The notes beneath the pieces were generated by a model that did no database searches, had not been told where the DNA came from, and saw only the letters and a program-made list of their open reading frames with translations. This document shows, in pieces, positions 1 through 8,395 of a stretch of 64,000 bases of DNA. The stretch covers positions 414,585-478,584 of the forward strand of contig NZ_JANUGW010000002.1 in assembly GCF_024753285.1 (NCBI RefSeq), in the 5' to 3' direction. Each line of letters starts with the position of its first letter. Within the stretch, counting starts at the first letter, position 1. The DNA comes from Massilia pinisoli. GTDB taxonomy: Bacteria; Pseudomonadota; Gammaproteobacteria; Burkholderiales; Burkholderiaceae_D. A program made the position numbers and the translations under genes.

Positions 1-16
1 ACGGGACGTCACCTTC

Positions 17-847
17 GTGGTGAACAATCTGCGCGACCTGCCGGCCCTGCCGTCCGTCGTCCTCGACCTGATCAGCGCCTTCGGGCGCGACGACATCGAC
101 GTGACGACATTGGCGGACAAGATGTCGATGGACCAGGGCATGGCGGCGAAGATCCTGCGCATCGCGAACTCGTCGTTCTACGGCCTGGCCGGGAAGGTCA
201 GGACGGTCAGGCAGGCCGTCCTCGTGCTCGGGTTCGACAATGCGCGCGCGCTGGCCGTCGCGAGCAAGGTCATCGACCATTTCGCGGGTGCGCACCGGGC
301 CCGCATCGCCGAATTCTGGCGCCATTCGATCGCGACGGCGGTGTGCGCGCGCAGCCTGGCACGCCACGCGGGCCTGGACCACGATGCCGCGTTCATCGCG
401 GGCCTGCTGCACGACATCGGCCGGCTCGTATTGGCCGTCGGTTTCCCCGACGAGTATGCGCGCGTGCTCGACGCGTGCGCGGCCGACGAGGCGACGCTCC
501 ATGAGGCCGAGCTGCGCATCCTCGGCGTGGACCACGAGCGTGTCGGGCAGATGCTGGCCGAGGCGTGGAAATTCCCGCCCGTGATCCGGCGCGCGATCGG
601 CAACCACCACGCGCCGGCCGGCGCCGACCTGGCCGACATCCCCGGCGTCGTGCACGCGGCCAATGCGGTGGTGCTGGCGCTCGACCTGGACGGCGCCACG
701 CACGCCGCCGTGCCCCCGCTGCTGGACGGGGCCTGGGACAGGCTGCGCCTTACCGATTCACACCTGCTGGCCGCCTGCCGCGAGACGGAAGGACAGTTCG
801 AGGAAGCGTGCCGCCTGCTGATGCGAAGCGAGGATCATGAACGATAA
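17..847 (+). CDS. HDOD domain protein, probably 5'-truncated by the window
   Basis: Soluble HDOD (degenerate HD-superfamily) protein, a class of signalling or adaptor module near kinases and c-di-GMP proteins. The HDOD signature is visible: LPALPSVVLDLI at the start, KILRIANSSFYG near residue 45, then a long helical region with GLLHDIGRL near residue 130 that keeps an HD pair. The GTG at position 17 is the first start inside the window, but the frame is open to the left edge and HDOD proteins usually carry a few more residues here, so the true start may lie outside. Its stop overlaps the start of the histidine kinase gene by 11 bases, so the two are probably translationally coupled. No output domain follows the HDOD core, so a partner-binding role is inferred. 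Confidence 0.85.
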   Translation: MVNNLRDLPALPSVVLDLISAFGRDDIDVTTLADKMSMDQGMAAKILRIANSSFYGLAGKVRTVRQAVLVLGFDNARALAVASKVIDHFAGAHRARIAEFWRHSIATAVCARSLARHAGLDHDAAFIAGLLHDIGRLVLAVGFPDEYARVLDACAADEATLHEAELRILGVDHERVGQMLAEAWKFPPVIRRAIGNHHAPAGADLADIPGVVHAANAVVLALDLDGATHAAVPPLLDGAWDRLRLTDSHLLAACRETEGQFEEACRLLMRSEDHER

Positions 848-1754
848 CGTCGACATCGATAAAGTGGATGCATCGGAAGGTGCAGCGGTCGAGGCGGAAC
901 TGCTGCGCGAACAGCTGTCCATGGCCCAGGCGCAGCTGCTCCAGTCGGAAAAGCTCGCGTCGATCGGCCAGCTCGCGGCCGGCGTGGCGCACGAGATCAA
1001 CAACCCGATCAGCTTCGTGTTCTCGAATTTCGGCACCTTGCAGACGTATGTCGCGAGCCTGCTGCGCGTGCTGGCCCGGTACGAGGAGGCCGAACCCTTC
1101 ATCGCGGACGCGGACGTGGTGAAGGGCATCGCCGACCTGCGCGAGGAGGTGGACCTCGCGTTCCTGCAGGAGGACGTGCTGGCGCTGATGGCCGAGTCGC
1201 GCGACGGCATCGAGCGGGTGCGCAAGATCGTGCAGGACCTGAAGGATTTCTCGCGCGTCGACGTGCACCAGCAGTGGCAGTGGGCCGACCTGCACCAGGG
1301 CATCGACTCCACGCTGAACATCGTCAACAATGAAGTCAAGTACAAGGCCGACATCGTCAAGGAATACGGGACGATTCCGGAGGTCGAATGCCTCCCGTCG
1401 CAGATCAACCAGGTCATCATGAACATCGTCGTCAACGGCGCCCAGGCGATCGAGGGCCCGCGCGGACGGATCACGATCCGCACGGGCGAATCCGGCGGCA
1501 ACGTGTGGATCGAGATCGCGGACAACGGCTGCGGCATCCCGCAGGCGATCCAGTCGCGCATCTTCGACCCGTTCTTCACGACCAAGCCCATCGGCACCGG
1601 CACGGGCCTCGGCCTGTCGCTGTCCTATGGCATCATACAAAAGCACCGCGGCCGGATCGACATGCAGAGCGAGGAGGGCGTCGGGACGACGTTCCGCATC
1701 GAGCTGCCGATCCGGCAACCCGACGCGGACGACAGTACGGAGAAGCTGGCATGA
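837..1754 (+). CDS. Sensor-less histidine kinase (HisKA-like plus HATPase_c)
   Basis: Cytoplasmic two-component histidine kinase of 305 residues. A short N-terminal coiled coil leads into the H box (LAAGVAHEINNP, phospho-acceptor His52). A helical insert follows, then the ATPase domain with N box (NIVVNGAQAIEG), G1 (DNGCGIP) and G2 (GTGTGLGLSLSYGI). There is no membrane segment, PAS, GAF or other sensor domain, so input probably comes from a partner; the overlapping HDOD gene upstream is the obvious candidate (inference). Its stop overlaps the next gene's start (ATGA at 1751). The downstream REC proteins are the likely phosphotransfer targets. It is clearly related to the PAS kinase at 11597, sharing the same H-box block and C-terminus. 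Confidence 0.92.
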   Translation: MNDNVDIDKVDASEGAAVEAELLREQLSMAQAQLLQSEKLASIGQLAAGVAHEINNPISFVFSNFGTLQTYVASLLRVLARYEEAEPFIADADVVKGIADLREEVDLAFLQEDVLALMAESRDGIERVRKIVQDLKDFSRVDVHQQWQWADLHQGIDSTLNIVNNEVKYKADIVKEYGTIPEVECLPSQINQVIMNIVVNGAQAIEGPRGRITIRTGESGGNVWIEIADNGCGIPQAIQSRIFDPFFTTKPIGTGTGLGLSLSYGIIQKHRGRIDMQSEEGVGTTFRIELPIRQPDADDSTEKLA

Positions 1755-3097
1755 ATACGAGTGCGGCCATGACCCTGGACGAGCCCGTGGGCACGATCCT
1801 GTGCGTCGACGACGAGCCGAACATCCTGGCGTCGCTGCGGCGCCTGTTCCGCAGGGAGAACTACCGCGTCCTGTGCGCGGGCAGCGCCGCGGCCGGCTGG
1901 GCCGTGCTGGAGGAGGAACACGTCGACATCGTGATCTCCGACATGCAGATGCCCGAGGTGAACGGCACGGAATTCCTCGAGACCGTGCGCCAGCGCTGGC
2001 CCGACACCTTGCGCCTGCTGCTGACGGGCCACGCCGACCACGAGGCGACGATCGGTGCCATCAACCGCGGCGAAGTCTATCGCTACATCACGAAGCCGTG
2101 GAACGAGGACGCCATCCTCCTGATCATCCGCGACGCGTTCGAACGCCAGGCGCTGCAGCGCGAAAAGGTGCGGCTGGAAGCGCTGACGAAGGCACAGAAC
2201 GAGCAGCTGCGCGAACTGAACGCGACGCTCGAGCAGCGTGTGCGCGAGCGCACGGCGGAGCTCACCTCGGCCCAGAAATCGCTGCAGGCATCGCACGAAC
2301 GGCTGAAGACGAACTTCCTCACCCTGATCAAGGTGCTGTCGAGCCTGACCGAGATGCGCAGCGGCGCCGTCGCGGGGCACGGCCGCCGCGTCGCCGACCT
2401 GGCGCGCCGCATCGCGCTGCGCATGGGCCTCACGGCGCGCGAGGCGCAGGACGTGTTCGTGGCCGGCCTGCTGCACGAAATCGGCAAGACGGGCTTTCCC
2501 GACACCTTGATCGGCATTCCGGAATCGCTGCTGAAGGGCGACAACCTGGGCCTGTACCGCAAGTACCCGCATCTCGGCGAAGAGCTCCTGATGCCGCTCG
2601 AGGAATTGCGCGAGGCCGCGCGCATCATCCGCACGCACCGCGAGCGCTTCGACGGCGCCGGCTTCCCGGAAGGGGCGGCCGGCTTCGACATCCCGCTGGG
2701 CGCGCGCATCCTCGCCGTCGCCCACGACTTCGAGGCGCTGCAGCAGGGCGTGCTCGCGCAGCGCCGCATCGACGCCGCGCAGGCGACGGAGCTCGTGGCC
2801 GAAAGCCGCGGCAAGCGCTACGACCCCAGCGTCGTCGAGGCGTTCTACGATATCCGCACGGGCCGCACCATTGCCGAGGTGATCCCGGAAGTCGCCGTGG
2901 GCGTGGCGCAGCTCAAGCCGGGCATGGTCCTGAGCCGCGACCTGATGTCCGCGGAAGGCGCGCTGCTGCTGTCGGCCGACCACGTGCTGACCGACCGGAT
3001 GCTGAAACAGCTCGCCGAGTTCGAGCGCCGCGCCGGCAATGAATTGCAATTGTTCGTGAAATCGGGAGCCGCGGATGCGCCGGATACTCATTCTTGA
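1751..3097 (+). CDS. Response regulator with a degenerate HD-GYP domain
   Basis: 448-residue protein with an N-terminal REC domain (acceptor Asp64, Lys115 in YRYITKPW), a coiled-coil linker at about 130-185, and an HD-GYP-type domain at about 195-370. HD-GYP domains normally hydrolyse c-di-GMP with a metal centre. Here several hallmark residues differ: the HD pair is HE (242-243), the HHE motif reads HRER (296-299), GYP is GFP (304-306), and the VAD before the last helix is VAH (325). I infer loss or change of phosphodiesterase activity and a binding or regulatory role. The start at 1751 is favoured because it overlaps the kinase stop as ATGA. The 3' end overlaps the next REC gene by 23 bases. 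Confidence 0.88.
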   Translation: MNTSAAMTLDEPVGTILCVDDEPNILASLRRLFRRENYRVLCAGSAAAGWAVLEEEHVDIVISDMQMPEVNGTEFLETVRQRWPDTLRLLLTGHADHEATIGAINRGEVYRYITKPWNEDAILLIIRDAFERQALQREKVRLEALTKAQNEQLRELNATLEQRVRERTAELTSAQKSLQASHERLKTNFLTLIKVLSSLTEMRSGAVAGHGRRVADLARRIALRMGLTAREAQDVFVAGLLHEIGKTGFPDTLIGIPESLLKGDNLGLYRKYPHLGEELLMPLEELREAARIIRTHRERFDGAGFPEGAAGFDIPLGARILAVAHDFEALQQGVLAQRRIDAAQATELVAESRGKRYDPSVVEAFYDIRTGRTIAEVIPEVAVGVAQLKPGMVLSRDLMSAEGALLLSADHVLTDRMLKQLAEFERRAGNELQLFVKSGAADAPDTHS

Positions 3098-3641
3098 CGA
3101 CGAGCCGTCCGTGCTCCAGGCGCTGCGCCGCACGCTGCGCGCCGCGTTCCCGCAGGACGACGTCGTGATCGAAGCCTTCGACGAGCCGGAACTGGCCGTG
3201 CACCGCGCGGGCGAGCAGGACTTCGACGTCGTCATCTCGGATTACCGCATGCCGGGACTGAACGGCGCCGACGTGCTCCAGCTGGTCAAGGGACTGCAGC
3301 CGGACGCGATCCGCATCGTCGTCAGCGCCACGACGGAAATCCTCGACATCGTCGCCGCCGTCAACCGCGCCGAGGTCTTCCGCTACCTGGCCAAGCCATG
3401 GGACCAGGAGGAACTCGTGGCGACGGTCACGGAGGGTTTCGCGCGGCGCGACCAGCTGGCGGCGGCCAAGAAGGGCAAGCTGGCCGTGCCTCCTGCCGCC
3501 GTGCCTGTCGCCGCGCCTGCGGCCGTGCCGGACGACGCCGGGGACGGCGCCCAGGAGGCCGTGCTGCGCCGGCTCGAGCAGGAGGAGCCGGGCATCACGC
3601 GCGTGGATTGGGACGAGCATGGCAACATCCGCCTGTTCTGA
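3075..3641 (+). CDS. Single-domain response regulator with an Ala/Val/Pro-rich tail
   Basis: 188-residue receiver protein. The REC domain fills residues 1-120 with acidic pocket DDE (9-10), acceptor Asp56 and Lys107 in RYLAKPW. The RYLAKPW end is typical of RpfG/HD-GYP-linked receivers and matches the REC domains of the neighbouring proteins. After about residue 125 comes a flexible Ala-Val-Pro-rich linker and then a short conserved-looking C-terminal segment (EPGITRVDWDEHGNIRLF) that could be a docking peptide. There is no DNA-binding or enzymatic output. It starts inside the preceding gene (23-base overlap), so it is co-translated with the kinase and the REC-HD-GYP protein. A GC hairpin at 3648-3663 just after the stop lacks a T tract. 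Confidence 0.88.
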   Translation: MRRILILDDEPSVLQALRRTLRAAFPQDDVVIEAFDEPELAVHRAGEQDFDVVISDYRMPGLNGADVLQLVKGLQPDAIRIVVSATTEILDIVAAVNRAEVFRYLAKPWDQEELVATVTEGFARRDQLAAAKKGKLAVPPAAVPVAAPAAVPDDAGDGAQEAVLRRLEQEEPGITRVDWDEHGNIRLF

Positions 3642-3714
3642 CCTGCGGGGGCCGCACGGCCCCGAAAAATTCATGCCGGGGCATTGGCAATCGGATGCCG
3701 CGGGACTAAGATAG

Positions 3715-3742
3715 TTGCAATACGGAATTTTTTTGGCATAAT
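3715..3742 (+). promoter_or_regulatory. Predicted sigma-70 promoter of the second HDOD gene
   Basis: TTGCAA (3715-3720, 4 of 6 to the -35 consensus) lies 16 bases before CATAAT (3737-3742, 5 of 6 to the -10 consensus), in an AT-rich patch within the 145-base gap before the HDOD gene at 3787. An 11-base palindrome CGGTTTAACCG (3754-3764) lies in the presumed leader. Confidence 0.5.
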
Positions 3743-3786
3743 CCGGGACCGATCGGTTTAACCGTTTTGCCAAGGGGTGATATCTC

Positions 3787-4758
3787 ATGGGTTTCTTATC
3801 TCGTTTAATGGGCGGCGCGGACAGCGGCGCCAGCCAGGTGGACGCCGCCGCGCAGGCCCAGCAGCAGGCGCGGCAGGCCGAGCGCATCAGCCATGAGATC
3901 GACGCGGCATACTACCGCTGGCTGACGGGCACCGCGCGCTACGAGGCGCCCGCCGAGGTGCAGACCACGATCCTCGACCAGGTGCGCGGACTGACGGCGC
4001 GCCCGGAAGAGGCGGCCGGGCTCGTGCCGCGCGTGCCCGAGGTGATTCCGCAGCTGCTCAACAGCCTGGCCGAGGAAGACGTGTCGGCGTCGGAGTTGTC
4101 GCGCCTCGTCGTGCAGGACGTCGTGCTCACCGCGGAAGTGATCCGCGAGGCGAACAGCGCGTACTACCGCCCCATGACCCAGGTGAAGACGGTCGAGGCC
4201 GCCATCATGATGCTGGGCCAGAACGGCTTGCGCATGCTGCTGGCCCGCGTCGCGTTCCGGCCCATCATCAAGATGCAGGGGGACGGTTTTTCGCGCCGCG
4301 CCGCGCCGCACGTGTGGGGCCAGTCGGAACGGTGCGCGCTCGCGGCGAGCCTCGTCGCGCCCGGCCTCACGGCCGACGTGTTCGAAGCCTACCTGGCAGG
4401 CCTGATGCAGAACGTCGGCCTGATCGTCGCGTTCCGCCTGGCCGACGGCGTGTGCCCGAACGCCACGATTCCCGGCGGCGACGACTTCGCCCGCGAACTG
4501 CTGGCATGCGGCCGGCAACTGTCGGCCGGCATCGCGCGCCACTGGGAATTCCCGCAAGAAGTCACCGAGGCCATCGCACACGCGGGCGATCCGGGCGACT
4601 TGTACCTCGCGCAGGCGCTGTCGCTGGGCGATCGCATCGCGAAGCTGCGCCTGCTGATCGACGCCGCCGTCGTGGCCGAGGACGACGATCTCGTGACGGA
4701 AGGGCTCGACAGCTTCCAGCGCCGCTGCCTCGGGAAGCTGAGCCATCTCGAAGCCTGA
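3787..4758 (+). CDS. HDOD domain protein
   Basis: 323-residue soluble protein. After a low-complexity Ala/Gln-rich N-terminus (residues 10-40) comes an HDOD domain at about 75-280: LLNSLAEEDVSASELSRLVVQD, then EVIREANSAYYRP and VEAAIMMLGQNGLRMLL, all in the usual HDOD order. The HD motif is absent (QNVGLI replaces LHDIG), so this copy is more degenerate than the one at the left edge. It has its own predicted promoter and sits between two c-di-GMP/phosphorelay units, suggesting a scaffold role in the same network (inference). Ribosome-binding site AGGGG lies about 10 bases before the ATG. Two inverted repeats follow the stop. Confidence 0.87.
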   Translation: MGFLSRLMGGADSGASQVDAAAQAQQQARQAERISHEIDAAYYRWLTGTARYEAPAEVQTTILDQVRGLTARPEEAAGLVPRVPEVIPQLLNSLAEEDVSASELSRLVVQDVVLTAEVIREANSAYYRPMTQVKTVEAAIMMLGQNGLRMLLARVAFRPIIKMQGDGFSRRAAPHVWGQSERCALAASLVAPGLTADVFEAYLAGLMQNVGLIVAFRLADGVCPNATIPGGDDFARELLACGRQLSAGIARHWEFPQEVTEAIAHAGDPGDLYLAQALSLGDRIAKLRLLIDAAVVAEDDDLVTEGLDSFQRRCLGKLSHLEA

Positions 4759-4789
4759 CGCCGGCCGGCCCGTATGTACAGCAAAACGC

Positions 4790-4851
4790 ATCGATAAATG
4801 TCAATTTTTCGCAACAATTTATCGATAACGGCTGTCGTTTAATTTACGACA
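4790..4851. promoter_or_regulatory. AT-rich intergenic region with two inverted repeats
   Basis: The gap 4759-5072 holds no convincing gene. Within it a perfect 10-base inverted repeat, ATCGATAAAT (4790-4799) and ATTTATCGAT (4817-4826), encloses 17 bases, and a second dyad TGTCGT/ACGACA (4833-4838 and 4846-4851) encloses 7 AT-rich bases. Neither is followed by a T tract, so regulator-binding sites or mRNA structure are more likely than a terminator. The area lies about 250-350 bases upstream of the large EAL protein and is markedly AT-richer than its neighbours. Confidence 0.45.
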
Positions 4852-5072
4852 CAAATGCCGGTTTTGATGCATGTCATACGCAGAATTGCGGTTTATTAAC
4901 GGAAATTTCACGAAATCCGCGTGTTAAGCCCAGCCGGGCGGTCTTTACATGCGCATTTGTAGTGCATCACGGCCGCGCCCGCCTGGGACGTCTTGGCCGA
5001 GGTCCGCTAGGATCGAGTCGTGTGAGCAGAATGCCATCGGTCGAATGGCCCTCACGCCGACAGGAGTACGTC

Positions 5073-5150
5073 ATGGTTTCATCCGCCTTCGCGCCCGAAG
5101 CGGTGTTGTCGATGCGCCCGTGGGGGGGCGCGCATGTTGAGGCGCTATGA
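5073..5150 (+). CDS. Short leader ORF coupled to the EAL protein
   Basis: A 25-codon reading frame begins with ATG at 5073, preceded by a good ribosome-binding site (CAGGAG, 7 bases upstream), and ends with TGA at 5148-5150. Its stop overlaps the ATG of the EAL protein gene as ATGA. The peptide starts [11 protein letters not shown] and shows no signal peptide or known motif. Either it is a real leader peptide that couples translation into the downstream gene, or the ribosome-binding site is accidental and the large gene uses TTGAGG at 5138. No homology can be judged at this length. Confidence 0.4.
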   Translation: MVSSAFAPEAVLSMRPWGGAHVEAL

Positions 5151-8100
5151 GCACACCACCCGACAACCGCAACGACATCGAGATCCTGGTCGTGGAGGAC
5201 AGCGCGACCCAGGCCCGCCAGCTTGCCCGGCTGCTCGAGACGGCGGGCTACCGCGTGCGCGTCGCCGCCGACGGGCGCGCCGGCCTCGAGGCGGTCCGAC
5301 AGACACCGCCCACCTTGGTCGTCACGGACATCGCCATGCCCCGCATGGACGGCTTCGAGATGTGCAAGGCGATCAAACAGGACGAGGCCTTGCGCGACAT
5401 TCCCGTGATCCTGCTGACGTCCCTGAGCAGCCTGTACGACGTGATCAAGGGCCTGGACTGCGGCGCCGACAATTTCATCCGCAAGCCGTTCGAGGCCGAC
5501 TACCTGCTGGGACGCATCCGCTTCATCCTCGCCAATCGGGCGCTGCGCTCGAACGAGCGGGTGCAGCTGGGCATGAAGATCAACCTGGGCGGGCAGACGC
5601 ATTTCATCACGGCGGAGCGCCAGCAGATCTTCGACCTGCTGATCTCGACGTACGAGGAAGCGATCCACATGACTGAGCAGTTGCGCGCCCAGCAGGAGCG
5701 CATCGCCCATTCGTACCAGTCGCTGGAAGGCCTGTACCGCGTCGCCGAGGCGATCAACCCCGTGCTGTCGGAGCAGGACGTGGCCGAGCGCGCGCTCGAC
5801 CGCGTGCTCGACCTGCCGCGCGTGTCGGGCGCGACGATCCACCTGCTCGACCACGACGGCAAGCCATCGTTCGCCGTCGCGCGCGACGCCAGCGGCGCCG
5901 TGGTCGCGCCGTGCGACTGCGCCGTTGCGCCGGGAACGGGGCAGCCGGCCGTCGTCGCGCGCGCCACGTGCCGCGGGGAGCCCAGCGTGCGCGTGCCGCT
6001 GACGACGGGCGTGCGCAGCCGCGGGATGATGTGCCTGACGCTCGCCGACGGCACCCTGGCCGACGACGACCGCCAAGTGCTCGAGACGGTCGGCAGCCAG
6101 ATCGCCGTCGCGATCGAGCGCGCGCACCTGTACGGGAACATGGAGCGCCTGGTGGACGAGCGCACCGCGGCGCTGGAGTCGGAACGGGCATTGCTGTCGG
6201 CCGTCGTCAACCTGAGCGGCGCGCTCGTGTGCGTGCTCGACGGCGACGGCAACATCCGCCTGTTCAATCCGGCCTGCGAGCAGAGCTCCGGCTGGCGCGC
6301 CGACGAAGTGCTGGGCCGGCCGTTCCGCGACCTGTTCCGCCGGGCCGACAGCGCGCCCGTGGAAATCAACGCGTCGCCCGCCGGCGCCGTCCCGGTGCAG
6401 CAAAGCGGCGAGTGGGTGGCGCGCGACGGCAGCGTGCGTCAGGTGATCTGGTCGTCGACGATGCTGCGCCGCGCCGACGGCGCCGTGCAATACGTCGTCA
6501 CGACGGGCATGGACGTGACGGAGCTGCGCCGCGCCGAGGAAAGCCTGCGCTACCTGTCCAACTTCGACCGCGAGACGGGCCTGCCGAACGACGTGCTGCT
6601 GCGCGACCGCGTGCGCCAGATGCAGGCTCGGGTCATCGACGGCAAGCCGCTGCTGGGCCTCATGCTGCTGCGCCTGACGCGCCTGCAGGTGATCCGCGCG
6701 ACCCTGGGCCTGGACGCCGAGCAGGCGTTGCTGCGCCAGGTGGCCGCGCGCCTGGGCGAACTGGGCGAAGCCGACCTCACGGTCGCGCGCACGGGCGAGC
6801 GCACGTTCGCGCTCGCGGTGCTGCGCGCGAACGAGGCGGAGCTGGCCGCGCTCGCGCGCCACGTGCTGGAACGGATGGACCAGGTCTTCGTGCATGGCGA
6901 CGAAGAGGTCCACCTGGACCCCTGCGTCGGCATCGCGCTGTTCCCGAACGACGCCGACGACTACGACGGTCTCACGCAGGACGCCGAAGCCGCGCTGCAG
7001 CGCGCGCTGGCCAGCAAGGACGAGCGCTATGCGTTCTACCGGCCGGAACTCAACGACGGCGTGTACGAGCGCTTCCGCTTCGAGAACGCGCTGCGGCGCG
7101 CGCTCGAGCGCGACGAGCTGGTCGTGTACTTCCAGCCGCAGGCGAGTCTGTCGACGGGCAGGATCATCGGCTTCGAAGCGCTGCTACGCTGGCAGCATCC
7201 GGAGCAGGGCCTGATCCCGCCGGGCCGCTTCATCGCGCTGGCGGAAGAGACGGGGCTGATCCTCGCGATCGGCGAACGCGTGCTGCGGCGCGCGTGCGAG
7301 CAGTGCTGCGCGTGGCAGCGCGCGGGCCTGCGCGCCGTGCCGGTGTCGGTGAACCTGTCGGCGCGGCAGTTCTCGGAGCGGGTCGTGGAAACGGTCGGCC
7401 GCATCCTTGCCGAGACGGGGCTGGAACCCCGGCTGCTCGAACTGGAGCTGACGGAAAGCGCGTCGATGGAAGACCCGCAAAAGACGGTCGACATCCTGTG
7501 CGAGCTGAAGGCAATGGGCGTGCGCCTCGCCATCGACGATTTCGGCACCGGCTATTCGAACCTGAACTACCTGAAGCGCTTCCCCGTCGACCGCCTGAAG
7601 CTCGACCAGTCGTTCGTGCGCGACCTCACGTCCGACCCGGACGACCTCGCGATCGCGCGCGCGGTCGTCGCGATGGGGCATGGCCTGCGGCTCGAGGTGA
7701 TCGCGGAAGGCGTCGAGACGGAAGGGCAGCTGGCGCTGCTGGCGCAGAACGGCTGCGACGAGATCCAGGGTTATCTGTTCGGCCGCCCCGCGCCCGCCGA
7801 CGAGTGCGCGCGCATGCTGCGCGACGACAAGGCGCTCGATCTCGGCAAGCTCTCTCCGCAGCCGTACCACCGCACCCTGCTGTACGTGGACGACGAGGTC
7901 AACCTGCTGACGGCGATCCGCCGGTCGATGCGCCAGAACGGCTACCGCGTGCTCGTGGCCAGCAGCGCGCGCGAGGCGTTCGAGATCCTCGCGACGACCG
8001 AGGTCGGCGTCATCGTGTGCGACCAGCGCATGCGCGGCATGAGCGGCACGGAATTCCTCGCGCGCGTGAAGCAGATGTACCCGGCCGCCGTGCGCATGGT

Positions 8101-8260
8101 GCTGTCCGGGTACACGGACCTGCAGTCGGTGACGGACGCCGTCAATCGGGGTGCGATCTTCAAGTTCCTCACCAAGCCGTGGATCGACGAGGAGCTGGAG
8201 GAGGCCGTGCGCGAAGCGTTCGTGGAGTTCGAGGCGAAGCGGGGAACGACCGGGCGTTGA
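5147..8260 (+). CDS. REC-GAF-PAS-GGDEF(degenerate)-EAL-REC signalling protein
   Basis: 1037-residue cytoplasmic c-di-GMP protein. In order: REC (about 12-125, Asp61, Lys113), helical linker, GAF-like (190-330), coiled coil, PAS (345-465), GGDEF-like (475-620), EAL (635-885) and a second REC (900-1025, Asp959). The GGDEF site reads TGERT at 549-553, so no cyclase activity is expected. The EAL domain looks intact: FEALLRW (Glu677), [34 protein letters not shown] and [10 protein letters not shown], so c-di-GMP phosphodiesterase activity is expected. The C-terminal receiver resembles those of the genes at 1751 and 3075 (KFLTKPW), which suggests phosphorylation by the same kinase. Two receivers flanking an EAL module would allow dual phosphorylation input (inference). 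Confidence 0.93.
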   Translation: MSTPPDNRNDIEILVVEDSATQARQLARLLETAGYRVRVAADGRAGLEAVRQTPPTLVVTDIAMPRMDGFEMCKAIKQDEALRDIPVILLTSLSSLYDVIKGLDCGADNFIRKPFEADYLLGRIRFILANRALRSNERVQLGMKINLGGQTHFITAERQQIFDLLISTYEEAIHMTEQLRAQQERIAHSYQSLEGLYRVAEAINPVLSEQDVAERALDRVLDLPRVSGATIHLLDHDGKPSFAVARDASGAVVAPCDCAVAPGTGQPAVVARATCRGEPSVRVPLTTGVRSRGMMCLTLADGTLADDDRQVLETVGSQIAVAIERAHLYGNMERLVDERTAALESERALLSAVVNLSGALVCVLDGDGNIRLFNPACEQSSGWRADEVLGRPFRDLFRRADSAPVEINASPAGAVPVQQSGEWVARDGSVRQVIWSSTMLRRADGAVQYVVTTGMDVTELRRAEESLRYLSNFDRETGLPNDVLLRDRVRQMQARVIDGKPLLGLMLLRLTRLQVIRATLGLDAEQALLRQVAARLGELGEADLTVARTGERTFALAVLRANEAELAALARHVLERMDQVFVHGDEEVHLDPCVGIALFPNDADDYDGLTQDAEAALQRALASKDERYAFYRPELNDGVYERFRFENALRRALERDELVVYFQPQASLSTGRIIGFEALLRWQHPEQGLIPPGRFIALAEETGLILAIGERVLRRACEQCCAWQRAGLRAVPVSVNLSARQFSERVVETVGRILAETGLEPRLLELELTESASMEDPQKTVDILCELKAMGVRLAIDDFGTGYSNLNYLKRFPVDRLKLDQSFVRDLTSDPDDLAIARAVVAMGHGLRLEVIAEGVETEGQLALLAQNGCDEIQGYLFGRPAPADECARMLRDDKALDLGKLSPQPYHRTLLYVDDEVNLLTAIRRSMRQNGYRVLVASSAREAFEILATTEVGVIVCDQRMRGMSGTEFLARVKQMYPAAVRMVLSGYTDLQSVTDAVNRGAIFKFLTKPWIDEELEEAVREAFVEFEAKRGTTGR

Positions 8261-8395
8261 TCGCGCCACGCCAGGCAGGGTGTGCTATCGCGCTTTTGGA
8301 TACCCGCCCGGCCAATTCGTATAGGTGCGCGCGGCGGGGCTGGCTCATACTCCAGCTTTCCCTCTCGACAACCCGCCAACGACCGATCCGTGACC

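Noticed and set aside
3648..3663. GGGGCCG/CGGCCCC hairpin after the receiver gene as a terminator
   Set aside because: It is followed by an A run, not T, on the plus strand, and nothing fits on the minus strand.
3688..3705. Sigma-54 promoter (TGGCA...TGC) before the HDOD gene
   Set aside because: The GG-to-GC spacing is 11 rather than the strict 12 bases, and a better sigma-70 match lies next to it.
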